This document shows positions 15,885 through 23,070 of a stretch of 64,000 nucleotides of DNA, piece by piece. Both the position numbers and the translations under genes were made by a program. Position 1 is the first letter of the stretch. Every line of letters starts with the position of its first letter. The notes below the pieces were generated by a model. That model ran no database searches. It was not told the origin of the DNA and saw only the letters and a list, made by a program, of their open reading frames with translations. Source of the stretch: Halobacterium sp. DL1 (GTDB taxonomy: Archaea > Halobacteriota > Halobacteria > Halobacteriales > Halobacteriaceae); NCBI GenBank assembly GCA_000230955.3, contig CP007060.1, positions 1,488,001-1,552,000 of the forward strand, in the 5' to 3' direction.

Positions 15885-16478
15885 ATGGTCGGAAGCAACT
15901 GGGACGAAGTGCGGAGTGCTGTCGCCGAGCGGACGGACTGCGTGCTCGCGAACCTGCATGCCGACTGGGGAACGACGCGGACCGCCGACCCCTTCGAGTT
16001 CGGGCCGCGGTCGTTCGACCCCGAGAGACCGCCGGCGTCCGTCGAGGCGCAACTGGAGCGCATCGCCGGCATTGCGTCGGTCATCCTGTTCTACACGCCG
16101 GAATGCGAGGAGACGGTGCTCGTCTACAATCCGGGCGGCTTCTGGGAACCGCCCGGAGGGGTCATCGAGCGCGCCCAGACCCCCGAGAATGCGGCACGCG
16201 CCGAGGCCCGCGAGGAGACCGGCCTTGAGGTCGAACTCACGGACCTCCGCTACACCGGCCGCATCGAGTTCCAGTACGCCAGCGGGGCGAGCGTGCCGCT
16301 CCCGCTCGCCCAGTTCGTCGGGCACCGCGTCGACGGCTCTCTGGAGGTCGAGCGCGAGGGCTCGGATCACCCCGGCGTAACACGCGCCACGGGGCTCTTC
16401 GACGCGGCGACGCTCCCGGAGGGAACCCGCGAGCACGACGAGATACGGGACCTGCTCGCAGACTCGTCGACGAGGTAG
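15885..16478 (+). CDS. NUDIX hydrolase-like protein with altered Nudix box
   Basis: The 197-aa protein holds a Nudix box near residues 85-110: PPGGVIERAQTPENAARAEAREETGLEV. The catalytic REETG glutamates are kept, but the glutamate of the G-x5-E position is Gln (ERAQTP where ERGETP is usual). Members hydrolyse nucleoside diphosphates linked to another moiety; the substrate cannot be read. The ~80-residue N-terminal extension has FGPRSFDPERPP. I use ATG 15885 since the frame to the left crosses the dyad. It is divergent from the CGCGG gene. Confidence 0.85.
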   Translation: MVGSNWDEVRSAVAERTDCVLANLHADWGTTRTADPFEFGPRSFDPERPPASVEAQLERIAGIASVILFYTPECEETVLVYNPGGFWEPPGGVIERAQTPENAARAEAREETGLEVELTDLRYTGRIEFQYASGASVPLPLAQFVGHRVDGSLEVEREGSDHPGVTRATGLFDAATLPEGTREHDEIRDLLADSSTR

Positions 16479-16604
16479 CACGTCGGGTCCGGAGCAAATA
16501 GCCCGCCCGCGCTCAGCGCGCGGAGCCGCGACCCGCCGCGACAGACAGATTGATACAGGAATCTTCTCGTCCCAGGGCCGGGGATTCCCACCCCCGAGAC
16601 TGGC

Positions 16605-16616
16605 CGAACATGTTCG
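16605..16616. promoter_or_regulatory. CGAACATGTTCG palindrome upstream of the multicopper oxidase
   Basis: This perfect 12-bp palindrome ends 83 bp before ATG 16700, farther upstream than at the other genes. It is identical to the element at 14432. Confidence 0.6.
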
Positions 16617-16672
16617 CCGGTGTTCTCGTCGGCTGGGAACAGTTTCCGGGGAACGGGAATCACCGTCCCGGG

Positions 16673-16679
16673 CTTTACC
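16673..16679 (+). promoter_or_regulatory. TATA-like box of the multicopper oxidase gene
   Basis: CTTTACC is centred about 24 bp before ATG 16700. This is consistent with a near-leaderless transcript and supports that ATG over the ATG two codons later. Confidence 0.45.
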
Positions 16680-16699
16680 AGCGTAGTGCCAACGTCGAG

Positions 16700-17851
16700 A
16701 TGTCTATGAGAGACCGCATTGGCGCACCCGGAACCGGGATTTCCCGACGCGAGTTCGTCGCGGTGACGGGCGGCGTGGGCACCGCCGCACTCGCCGGCTG
16801 TACCGCTCCGGCCAAGTCGAACCCCGAACGCACCAGTTCGACAACCACGCAGAACCGCGCCCAGGACCTCCCGACGACGAGTCCGCCGGAGATCGTCGAC
16901 GTCCACGAGCAGGGCAACGAGGTGACGCTCAAGAGCATGCCCGCGGTCCACGAGGCCCACCCGCTCGACACGATGGGCGGCCCCGTCGAACTCCCGCGGG
17001 TCTGGGCGTTCCAGGCCGACGACGGCGACCCTAGCGTCCCCGGTCCCATCATCCGCACGGTGGAGGGCGAGGACATCGAGGTGACCCTCGACAACACGGA
17101 CGGTAAGCGCCCGCACACGCTGCACTTCCACGGCGCCCAGAAGGCCTGGATGGACGACGGCGTGCCGACCACGACGGGCATCCGCGTGGACGCCGGCGAG
17201 AAACACACGTACACTATCCCCGCGAACGTTCCCGGGACCCACGTCTACCACTGCCACTACCAGACCCACCGGCACATCGACATGGGGATGTACGGCATCT
17301 TCCGCGTCGACCCCGAGGGCTACGAACCCGCCGACAAGGAGTACTTCATGACAGTCAAGGACTGGGACTCCCGGCTGAACCGGAAGATGGCGGGCGAGAA
17401 CGTCGACTACAGTCCACGCACGCGGAACCCCGACGTGTTCACCATCAACGGGAAGGTGGCGCCCCGGACGCTCCACCCCGAGGACGGCTCCCCGATGATC
17501 GTCGAGCAGGGCGACACGGTGCGCGTCCACTACGTCAACGGCGGCTACATGAACCACCCGCTGCACATCCACAACCACCGCTTCCAGCGCGTGGAGAAGG
17601 ACGGGGGCGTCATCCCGGAGGCGGCGCGCCACGACATGGACATCACGAACATCGCGCCCGCCGAGCGACACACCATCGAGTTCGAGGCCGACTCCGAGCC
17701 GGGCATCTACCTCATGCACTGCCACAAGGTCAACCACGTGATGAACGGGAGCTACTACCCCGGAGGGATGCTCACGGGCATCGTCTACAAGGAGGTCATG
17801 GACACCGACATCTTCAGTCAGCTAATGGAGTACGCGGGGTACGAGGCCTGA
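16700..17851 (+). CDS. Tat-exported two-domain multicopper oxidase (laccase-like)
   Basis: The 383-aa protein starts with a Tat lipoprotein signal: RR at 16-17 and lipobox LAGC with Cys 34. It has two cupredoxin domains. Domain 1 shows HFHG (142-145) and HCHYQTH with Met near 195-197. Domain 2 shows HPLHIH (286-291) and HCHKVNH (340-346) with Met 357. These are the His-x-His pairs of a trinuclear site plus possible type-1 copper ligands in both domains. It is not a classical NirK, whose type-1 and type-2 motifs differ. It should oxidise a substrate outside the membrane with O2 (or another acceptor). The tandem halocyanin 23 bp downstream is a likely electron partner. Confidence 0.88.
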   Translation: MSMRDRIGAPGTGISRREFVAVTGGVGTAALAGCTAPAKSNPERTSSTTTQNRAQDLPTTSPPEIVDVHEQGNEVTLKSMPAVHEAHPLDTMGGPVELPRVWAFQADDGDPSVPGPIIRTVEGEDIEVTLDNTDGKRPHTLHFHGAQKAWMDDGVPTTTGIRVDAGEKHTYTIPANVPGTHVYHCHYQTHRHIDMGMYGIFRVDPEGYEPADKEYFMTVKDWDSRLNRKMAGENVDYSPRTRNPDVFTINGKVAPRTLHPEDGSPMIVEQGDTVRVHYVNGGYMNHPLHIHNHRFQRVEKDGGVIPEAARHDMDITNIAPAERHTIEFEADSEPGIYLMHCHKVNHVMNGSYYPGGMLTGIVYKEVMDTDIFSQLMEYAGYEA

Positions 17852-17874
17852 ACGTGGAACCATCCACCAGAACA

Positions 17875-18909
17875 ATGTCTACTAAAGATACCACGATGGT
17901 CGACAGACGCACCGTACTCCGAGCGACTGCCGCGGCGGGCGCAGCAGCGGTCGGCGGGAGCGCGCTCTCCGGGACCGCCAGTGCCCAGGAGAGCGGTTTC
18001 GCGTCCTGGTTCAGCAACGTCGGCAACTACGACGGTGTCGTCGAGGAGACCGGCAAGTCGGAGGTCACCATCGAGGTGGGCGCGGAGGCCAACGGCGGGC
18101 AGTTCGGCTTCGGGCCCGCAGCGGTGCGGGTCGACCCCGGAACGACGGTGACCTGGAAGTGGGTCGGCGGCACCCACAACGTGGTCGCCGACAACGGGAG
18201 CTACGAGAGTGAGACGACCGGCGAACAGGGATTCACGTTCTCCCAGACGTTCGAGGAGGAGGGCGTCTCGAAGTACTACTGCGTCCCCCACGAGACGATG
18301 GGGATGAAGGGCGCCATCGTCGTGGGTGACGTCGAAGTCGACGACAGCCCGGCTGGCAACAGCAGCCAGAGTGGCGAGAGCGGCGAGCAGCAGTCCGTGG
18401 ACTTTGGCGGCTGGTTCGAGAACGTCGACAACTTCGACGGAGTCGTCGACCAGACGGGCAAGTCCGAAGTGACCGTCGAGGTTGGCGCAGAGGCCAACGG
18501 CGGGCAGTACGGCTTCGGTCCGGCGGCAATTCGCGTGGATCCGGGGACGAAAGTGACCTGGGAGTGGGTCGGTGGCACCCACAACGTGGTCGCCGACGAC
18601 GGGAGCTTCGAGAGCGCGATGCAAAGCGAGCAGGGTGCCACCTTCTCCCAGACGTTCGAGGGAGAGGGGGTCTCGAAGTACTACTGTGTCCCCCACGAAC
18701 AGATGGGGATGAAGGGCGCAGTCGTCGTCGGGAGCGGCGGTGGTGGGTCAGGTGGAAGCGGTGGCGGTGCGCTTTCCACGACGGACATCGGCGTGCTCGC
18801 GTTCGCGGGCGCCCTCGTCGGCGGCCTGCTCTCCCCGTTCGCGCTGAAGGCCGCCAGTAGCTCCTCGAAGCAGACGGGGCGTAACGGCCCGCAGACGCGA
18901 CGGAACTGA
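17875..18909 (+). CDS. Membrane-anchored tandem halocyanin (two blue-copper domains)
   Basis: The 344-aa protein has a Tat signal (RR at 11-12, cleavage near ASA-Q), then two near-identical halocyanin domains. Type-1 copper ligands are H101, C136, H139, M144 in the first and H236, C271, H274, M279 in the second. A Ser-rich linker joins them, then a Gly-rich stretch (288-298) and a C-terminal membrane helix (about 304-326). It would carry electrons on the outer face of the membrane. It follows the multicopper oxidase by 23 bp, so they probably form one operon. Starts at 17854 (GTG) and 17896 (ATG) are possible alternatives. Confidence 0.92.
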   Translation: MSTKDTTMVDRRTVLRATAAAGAAAVGGSALSGTASAQESGFASWFSNVGNYDGVVEETGKSEVTIEVGAEANGGQFGFGPAAVRVDPGTTVTWKWVGGTHNVVADNGSYESETTGEQGFTFSQTFEEEGVSKYYCVPHETMGMKGAIVVGDVEVDDSPAGNSSQSGESGEQQSVDFGGWFENVDNFDGVVDQTGKSEVTVEVGAEANGGQYGFGPAAIRVDPGTKVTWEWVGGTHNVVADDGSFESAMQSEQGATFSQTFEGEGVSKYYCVPHEQMGMKGAVVVGSGGGGSGGSGGGALSTTDIGVLAFAGALVGGLLSPFALKAASSSSKQTGRNGPQTRRN

Positions 18910-18936
18910 CCCCCAGCGACTTCCGCCGGTTGCCGA

Positions 18937-19176
18937 CTACGGTTCTGTCCGGAGTCGGAGCACGACACCGATAACGCCGACCGTCAGCGCCGCGACGACG
19001 ATTCTCACGATTCCCCCGCCGAGCGCTGCCGTCGCACCGCCTGCGGCCGTCCCGCCGGCGACGCCCGTGGCTGCCGGTGCCGCGAACAGACAGCAGAGGC
19101 TCAGAGCGCCCCCGAGGGCGAGGAGCGCCCGACGAGAGACTGACTCGGAGTCTGCGTCCGAATCGGCGCTGGTCAT
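18937..19176 (-). CDS. Small membrane protein, unknown function
   Basis: The 79-aa protein has an acidic start (MTSADSDADSESVSRRALL), a hydrophobic helix that contains CC near residue 28 (SLCCLFAAPAATG), a Gly/Ala-rich turn, and a second helix (IVRIVVAALTVGVIGVVL) before RLRTEP. The twin-Arg-like SRRALLALGG could be a Tat-like or simple signal anchor. I recognise no family. It converges with the halocyanin gene 27 bp away; whether it belongs with the copper or the sulfur block is open. Confidence 0.6.
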   Translation of the reverse strand: MTSADSDADSESVSRRALLALGGALSLCCLFAAPAATGVAGGTAAGGATAALGGGIVRIVVAALTVGVIGVVLRLRTEP

Positions 19177-19357
19177 CTATGCGTAGGATACGAAGAACGG
19201 TTGTTTGACTCTTTGGGCGGCGAGCCTCCTCGCCCTTCGCCGCGTCAAACGCAGAAGCCAGGTTCACCGTCGAATAGAGTATCTGGACTGTCTCGTGTCG
19301 GGGTCAGACCGTCGCGTCGAGCCGGGCGACGACGAGCTCGTGAATGTCCTCGTCCAT

Positions 19358-19714
19358 CTACTCGGTGTAGTCCTCGATGAGTGAGCGCAGTCGTGCTTCG
19401 TCCTGGACGCCGACGAGTTCCTCGACCTGTTCCCCGCCCGCGAACAGAACCAGCGTCGGGACGCCACGAACTCCGTACGCCGCGGCGAGTTGCTGGTTCG
19501 CGTCGACGTCGACCTTGGCGACGGTAGCGTCTGTCTCGGCAGCCAGCGTGTCGACGACCGGTGCGAGCATCTGGCAGGGCCCACACCAGTCGGCGTAGAA
19601 GTCCGCGAGGACGACGCCGTCCGCGACGAGGTCGTCTAGCTCCGCCTGGCTGTCGATACTCACAGGTTCGGTAGGTGTGACCGTACTCGATTCGCTGGTA
19701 GATTCAGTTGTCAT
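19358..19714 (-). CDS. trxA: Thioredoxin
   Basis: The 118-aa protein has an N-terminal Ser/Thr-rich tail, then a thioredoxin domain with WCGPC (Cys 44 and 47), VDVDANQQLAAAYGV and the cis-Pro motif RGVPTLVLF. It is a general disulfide reductase. ATG 19714 is supported by a CTTAAA box 28 bp upstream; the frame is open to 19822 but would pass through that promoter. A GTATTGTG element directly upstream of the TATA box links it to the sulfur genes at 20-27 kb, so it may reduce persulfides or recycle TusA/DsrE-type carriers. Confidence 0.93.
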   Translation of the reverse strand: MTTESTSESSTVTPTEPVSIDSQAELDDLVADGVVLADFYADWCGPCQMLAPVVDTLAAETDATVAKVDVDANQQLAAAYGVRGVPTLVLFAGGEQVEELVGVQDEARLRSLIEDYTE

Positions 19715-19739
19715 CACTGCACCGTAAGCGCCGGCCGGA

Positions 19740-19768
19740 TTTAAGGTTTTGGGGAAACTGCACAATAC
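19740..19768 (-). promoter_or_regulatory. trxA promoter: TATA box and GTATTGTG element
   Basis: The minus strand has CTTAAA at 19745-19740, about 28 bp before ATG 19714, and GTATTGTG at 19768-19761 immediately upstream of the TATA/BRE region. GTATTGT is the half-site of the perfect palindrome at 21775-21788. Confidence 0.55.
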
Positions 19769-19822
19769 TGATTGGCCGGTGATTGCTCGGCATCGGAAAC
19801 CCAGGCTCCTCCGTGGATTCAC

Positions 19823-20009
19823 TGGGCCGGAACGAAGCGCAGGCGAGGCGAGCGGCGGCTACTGAACTGTCGAGAAGCGAACCTCGAACGGAGCGAGTGC
19901 GAGATGGGAGTTACCGAAGAGCGGAAAGATAGGACGACTGGTGCGAGCGACGGAGCAGACGAGGAGCCGCGAGTGAAGCGTAGAGCGCAGAGAGCGGGGT
20001 AAGGCACCC
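19823..20009. repeat. Low-complexity GAGCGAG-rich haloarchaeal intergenic sequence
   Basis: This gap between two minus-strand genes is filled by runs such as CGAACGGAGCGAGTGCGAG and GAGCGACGGAGC, purine-biased with many GAG/CGA steps. Similar wording recurs at 37885-38040. Such sequence is common between haloarchaeal genes; no gene or clear structure is seen in it. Confidence 0.4.
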
Positions 20010-20411
20010 TCAGCTCTCGGCCGGGGTCGCCGCGTCGCCTCGCTCGTACTTGGTCTCGAACTCCTGGATGAGCTGCCCCATCTTCGCGTACCAGTCGTTG
20101 AGCAGGCGCTGCATGTCGCCCGCGATTTTCGACGGGTCCGTCGGGGCGTAGACGTGGTAGTAGCCGCCCTGGTCGTAGTTCACCTGCTCCTTCTGGATGA
20201 ACCCGGTCTGGAGCAGCCGCTGGATGGCCCGGTAGGCGGTCGAACGCTCGCGGTCGACGGCGTCAGCGATCTCGTCGACCGTCAGCGCTTCGTCGGCGTT
20301 CACGAGCGCCTGGAAGCACTCCCTGTCGAGTTGTTTGAGCCCGTGGAAACACTCGAGGAGCCCCTCGCACTCCATGTCGCTCTGCAGTTGTTCGGCCATC
20401 GAGTCTGGCAT
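20010..20411 (-). CDS. TrmB/ArsR-like winged-helix regulator with N-terminal Cys cluster
   Basis: The 133-aa protein has a winged-helix domain (EALTVDEIADAVDRERSTAYRAIQRLLQTGFIQKEQV), a wing YDQGGYYHVYAP, and a long C-terminal helix (MQRLLNDWYAKMGQLIQEFE) suited to dimerisation. All three cysteines are near the N-terminus: C15, C21 and C32 from the chosen ATG. This suggests a persulfide, metal or Fe-S sensor. It is followed by trxA and lies downstream of the TSUP transporter on the same strand. Inference: it controls the GTATTGT-marked sulfur promoters, including its own (20449-20471). Confidence 0.85.
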   Translation of the reverse strand: MPDSMAEQLQSDMECEGLLECFHGLKQLDRECFQALVNADEALTVDEIADAVDRERSTAYRAIQRLLQTGFIQKEQVNYDQGGYYHVYAPTDPSKIAGDMQRLLNDWYAKMGQLIQEFETKYERGDAATPAES

Positions 20412-20441
20412 TGGTATCACCCGAGTGTAGCAGCCGTGGCG

Positions 20442-20471
20442 ATAAAAGACTTGTGTACAAAACGTACAATC
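20442..20471 (-). promoter_or_regulatory. Promoter and dyad of the Cys-rich regulator gene
   Basis: The minus strand has CTTTTAT (20448-20442) about 34 bp before ATG 20411. Directly upstream lies ATTGTACGTTTTGTACACAA (20470-20451), an imperfect inverted repeat of TTGTAC elements related to GTATTGTACAATAC. Its place beside the TATA box suggests autoregulation. Confidence 0.5.
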
Positions 20472-20498
20472 GCACGCACGCAACCGAGAGACGGCCCC

Positions 20499-21542
20499 TC
20501 AGTCGGCGCTCGACTTCGACGCCCTGGATTCCGCACGCATCTCCCTGACGGAACTGACGACGACAGCGCCGGCGACCAGCATCGCCGCGCCGACGATGAT
20601 GACCAGCGAGACCGAGTCGAGGACTGGCATGTCGATGGCGTCTCCGACTTTCCGGACGGCGACCGCGATAGCGCCGAGGAGCAGCATCACGCCGAAGTAC
20701 ACCTTGATGTCGTCCTCCTCGACGAGGCTGGTCGCCGCGGCGCCCATGCGGGCACCGAGCGCGCTTCCGGCCAGCAGCGGGACGACGATACTCAGGTTCA
20801 CCGCGCCGTCGATGGCGTACAGGTAGCTCCCGATGCCCCCCGAGAAGACGATCTCGAAGAGGTCCGTCCCGACGGCGATGGGGACCGGCACACCGATGAG
20901 GTAGAACAGCGCGGGCATCCGGATGAACCCGCCGCCGACCCCCAGGAAGCCCGAGAGTAGACCCGTGGCGAACGCGACGACCAGGATCATCCACAGCGAT
21001 ACGGTCACGCCGCCCCGGAGTTCCATCATCGGGGGCACCCGGTAGGACTGGATTTTCTTGGCGACGTCGGGGATGTCGTTCGCGTCGACCTCACCGTGGG
21101 CGGCGTCGGCGTCGTGGCTGATGCCACCGCCGCCATCACCCCACGTCGCGGTGTACGTGATGAAGACGCCGATACCGCCGAGCAGCCCCACGTAGATGAT
21201 GCTGACGACAGTGTCGGCGATTCCCATCGCCTGTAGCGCGTGGAGGCCGATCTTCCCGACCTCGATGCCCGCGGTGGTGCCGGCGATCATCAGCACGCCG
21301 AGTTTGTAGTCCACCTGACCGAGGTCGCGGTGTTTCAGCGTCGCGATGACGGCGGTCGCGAAGACGAACGCGAGCCCGGACGCGACTGCGACGTCGGTCC
21401 GGTAGCCCATCACCATCAGCGCGGGGGTGACGAGGAACGACCCGCCCATCCCGAAGAAGCCGAACAGGAGGCCGATGAGGACGCCGAAGCCCGCGAACAT
21501 GGCGAGCAGGGGCGTGGCCACCCCCAGGAGCTCCGTGGTCAT
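20499..21542 (-). CDS. TSUP (TauE/SafE-like) anion transporter
   Basis: The 347-aa membrane protein has the TSUP pattern of two homologous halves: FGVLIGLLFGFFGMGGSFLVTP near the N-terminus and FATGLLSGFLGVGGGFIRMP in the second half, with about eight helices and a central acidic loop (DADAAHGEVDANDIPD). TSUP proteins move sulfite, sulfoacetate or other sulfur-containing anions. Its ATG overlaps the stop of the 49-aa protein upstream (ATGA, 21539-21542). Together with the YeeE, TusA and DsrE genes it points to export or import of sulfur anions; direction and substrate are not readable. Confidence 0.9.
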   Translation of the reverse strand: MTTELLGVATPLLAMFAGFGVLIGLLFGFFGMGGSFLVTPALMVMGYRTDVAVASGLAFVFATAVIATLKHRDLGQVDYKLGVLMIAGTTAGIEVGKIGLHALQAMGIADTVVSIIYVGLLGGIGVFITYTATWGDGGGGISHDADAAHGEVDANDIPDVAKKIQSYRVPPMMELRGGVTVSLWMILVVAFATGLLSGFLGVGGGFIRMPALFYLIGVPVPIAVGTDLFEIVFSGGIGSYLYAIDGAVNLSIVVPLLAGSALGARMGAAATSLVEEDDIKVYFGVMLLLGAIAVAVRKVGDAIDMPVLDSVSLVIIVGAAMLVAGAVVVSSVREMRAESRASKSSAD

Positions 21543-21688
21543 TCGCCACCCAGCGCCCTCACGAGAGTCGGCCCGAGGAGACGTTCCATCGCGCCGTACC
21601 CGACGTACAGCAGAATTGCTTCGACCAGCACGACGCCGACGACGAGTGCTGCGCCACCGACACCGGACGCGTTCTCAAGCCCGAACAT
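21539..21688 (-). CDS. 49-aa single-pass membrane microprotein coupled to TSUP (DUF7512-like)
   Basis: Reading the minus strand from ATG 21688 gives MFGLENASGVGG, a hydrophobic helix (AALVVGVVLVEAILLYVGYGAM) and a tail ERLLGPTLVRALGGE, stopping in an ATGA overlap with the TSUP start. Codon usage is normal for the genome and the overlap argues for a real gene. I recall a family of about 45-aa haloarchaeal proteins next to TauE/SafE genes (DUF7512) with the same FGLE...LYVGYGALER pattern. It is probably a small subunit or stabiliser of the transporter. Confidence 0.8.
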   Translation of the reverse strand: MFGLENASGVGGAALVVGVVLVEAILLYVGYGAMERLLGPTLVRALGGE

Positions 21689-21774
21689 CGATGCTCACTC
21701 CGTTCGATATTGTGAAGTTCATGGATTTCTGCTCACGTCAAGGTAGCCGACACCACCACTTAACGGTTCTGGGA

Positions 21775-21788
21775 GTATTGTACAATAC
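21775..21788. promoter_or_regulatory. Perfect 14-bp palindrome GTATTGTACAATAC (sulfur-regulon operator)
   Basis: The element is self-complementary over all 14 bases and lies 86 bp upstream of ATG 21688. Half-sites occur at trxA (19761), the regulator gene (20449), the rhodanese-MBL gene (25302), tusA (25451) and the DUF302 gene (26439). It is the best consensus for the putative operator. Confidence 0.6.
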
Positions 21789-21942
21789 AATCAATTATGG
21801 TTCGCTGTACGATGTTCCGGACGGACGCCGTGCCGCCACCTGCGAAACGCGGTGCTGGCGTCCGATTACGAGTGGAAGACGGCGCCGAATCCGTAGGCGA
21901 GCGAGAACGCGACCACGAACGACGCCACCCAGGCGCCGACCG

Positions 21943-23043
21943 TCACGAGCAGCTTGCGGGCGCTGATAGCCTGCGGCCTCCCACAGCGGCACCGCTCCCG
22001 ACGATGGCGCTGACGACGATCTCGTTGAACGACACCGGGACGCCGAGCAGGACGGCGGTCTGGGCGATGAGGAACGACGGGACGAGCGCGGCGATGGAAC
22101 GCCGCGGCCCCAGCGAGGAGTAGTCCTGTGCGAGGGACTTGATCATCCGCGGCGCACCCGTCCAGGAGCCGACGAGGATACCCACCCCGCCGCCAACGAG
22201 GACGGAGAACGTTGAGGCCACGCCGACGTCGTCGAGCAGCGGGAGCAGCGGCCCGACAGCGAGGCCGACCTGGCTCCCGCCCGCGGAGAACGCGACCAGC
22301 GACCCCAGCGCGAGCAGCATGCGCCTGAGCCCGCCCGCCTCGTCGCGGCGGACGTCCCAGTGGACGAGCAGCGCAACGCCTCCGGCGACGACGAGGGAGA
22401 CTCCGACCACAGCGACAGTCCCCTCGACTCGCAGTAGCCCCAGGCCGAGTTCGACGACCGAGCCTGCCGACCCATCGTGTCCGAGGGACGCGAACTCGAC
22501 GTTCGCGAGCACCGAGCCGACGAGCCCCGCGAGGGCGGCGATACTGAATCGCTCGGGGACGCCGGGCCGAGGGAGGAGGCTGGCGACGACGTACGCGATG
22601 CCCCCGCCGACGAACGGCGTCAGCACCCAGACGGCACCGATCTGGCGGTACTTCGGCCAGACGGGCGTGCCGCCGAGGGCGAGTCCGATACCGATGACGG
22701 CGCCGGTGACGGTGAACGCCGTCGCTATCGGGTAGCCCGTTCGGATGCCGACGGCCATCAGTCCGGCCCCGATCGCCAGCGCGAGGATGACGCCGCCCGC
22801 TGGCAGGCTGACGCCGCCGACCAGACCGCTACCTACGGCCTCCGAGACGTTCGCGCCCTGCGTGACGGCACCGGCGAAACCGAAGAGGCCAACGACGAAA
22901 GCCGCGCGCATCGTCGGGATGGCGTTGGCGCCGACAGCCGGCGCGAACGGGGTCGCGCCACTGGACCCGGCACCGATGACCCAGGACATGAAGAGGCTCG
23001 CGACGGCGGCGACAGCGAACAGAGCGAGGAAGGCTACGTCCAT
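21943..23043 (-). CDS. PiT-family permease, apparently frameshifted near the C-terminus
   Basis: The frame codes 366 aa of a PiT-type (PF01384) permease in two repeats with about ten helices. In place of the GAND signatures it has GAGSSGATPFAPAVGAN (repeat 1) and SAGGSQVGLAVGP (repeat 2), so the Asp/Asn ions sites of phosphate carriers are changed; sulfate (CysP-like) or thiosulfate is a fair alternative. After SAIVGSGAAVG the frame breaks: the other frame continues GRPQAISARKLLVTVGAWVA and a last membrane helix, ending at a stop at 21866. A one-base indel near 21975-21985 explains this; it may be real or a sequencing error. It ends the YeeE operon. Confidence 0.8.
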   Translation of the reverse strand: MDVAFLALFAVAAVASLFMSWVIGAGSSGATPFAPAVGANAIPTMRAAFVVGLFGFAGAVTQGANVSEAVGSGLVGGVSLPAGGVILALAIGAGLMAVGIRTGYPIATAFTVTGAVIGIGLALGGTPVWPKYRQIGAVWVLTPFVGGGIAYVVASLLPRPGVPERFSIAALAGLVGSVLANVEFASLGHDGSAGSVVELGLGLLRVEGTVAVVGVSLVVAGGVALLVHWDVRRDEAGGLRRMLLALGSLVAFSAGGSQVGLAVGPLLPLLDDVGVASTFSVLVGGGVGILVGSWTGAPRMIKSLAQDYSSLGPRRSIAALVPSFLIAQTAVLLGVPVSFNEIVVSAIVGSGAAVGGRRLSAPASCS

Positions 23044-23070
23044 CGGTGGGTCGAGGCCAAGATGTGGTGT

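Noticed and set aside
16700-17851. Calling the multicopper oxidase a nitrite reductase NirK
   Set aside because: The classical NirK type-1 and type-2 copper motifs are absent; the HFHG/HCH and HPLHIH/HCH pattern is that of a two-domain laccase-like oxidase.
19301-19357. A 17-codon frame starting right after the trxA stop (MDEDIHELVV...)
   Set aside because: It begins with ATG next to the TAG stop and looks coding, but is too short to support without conservation data.
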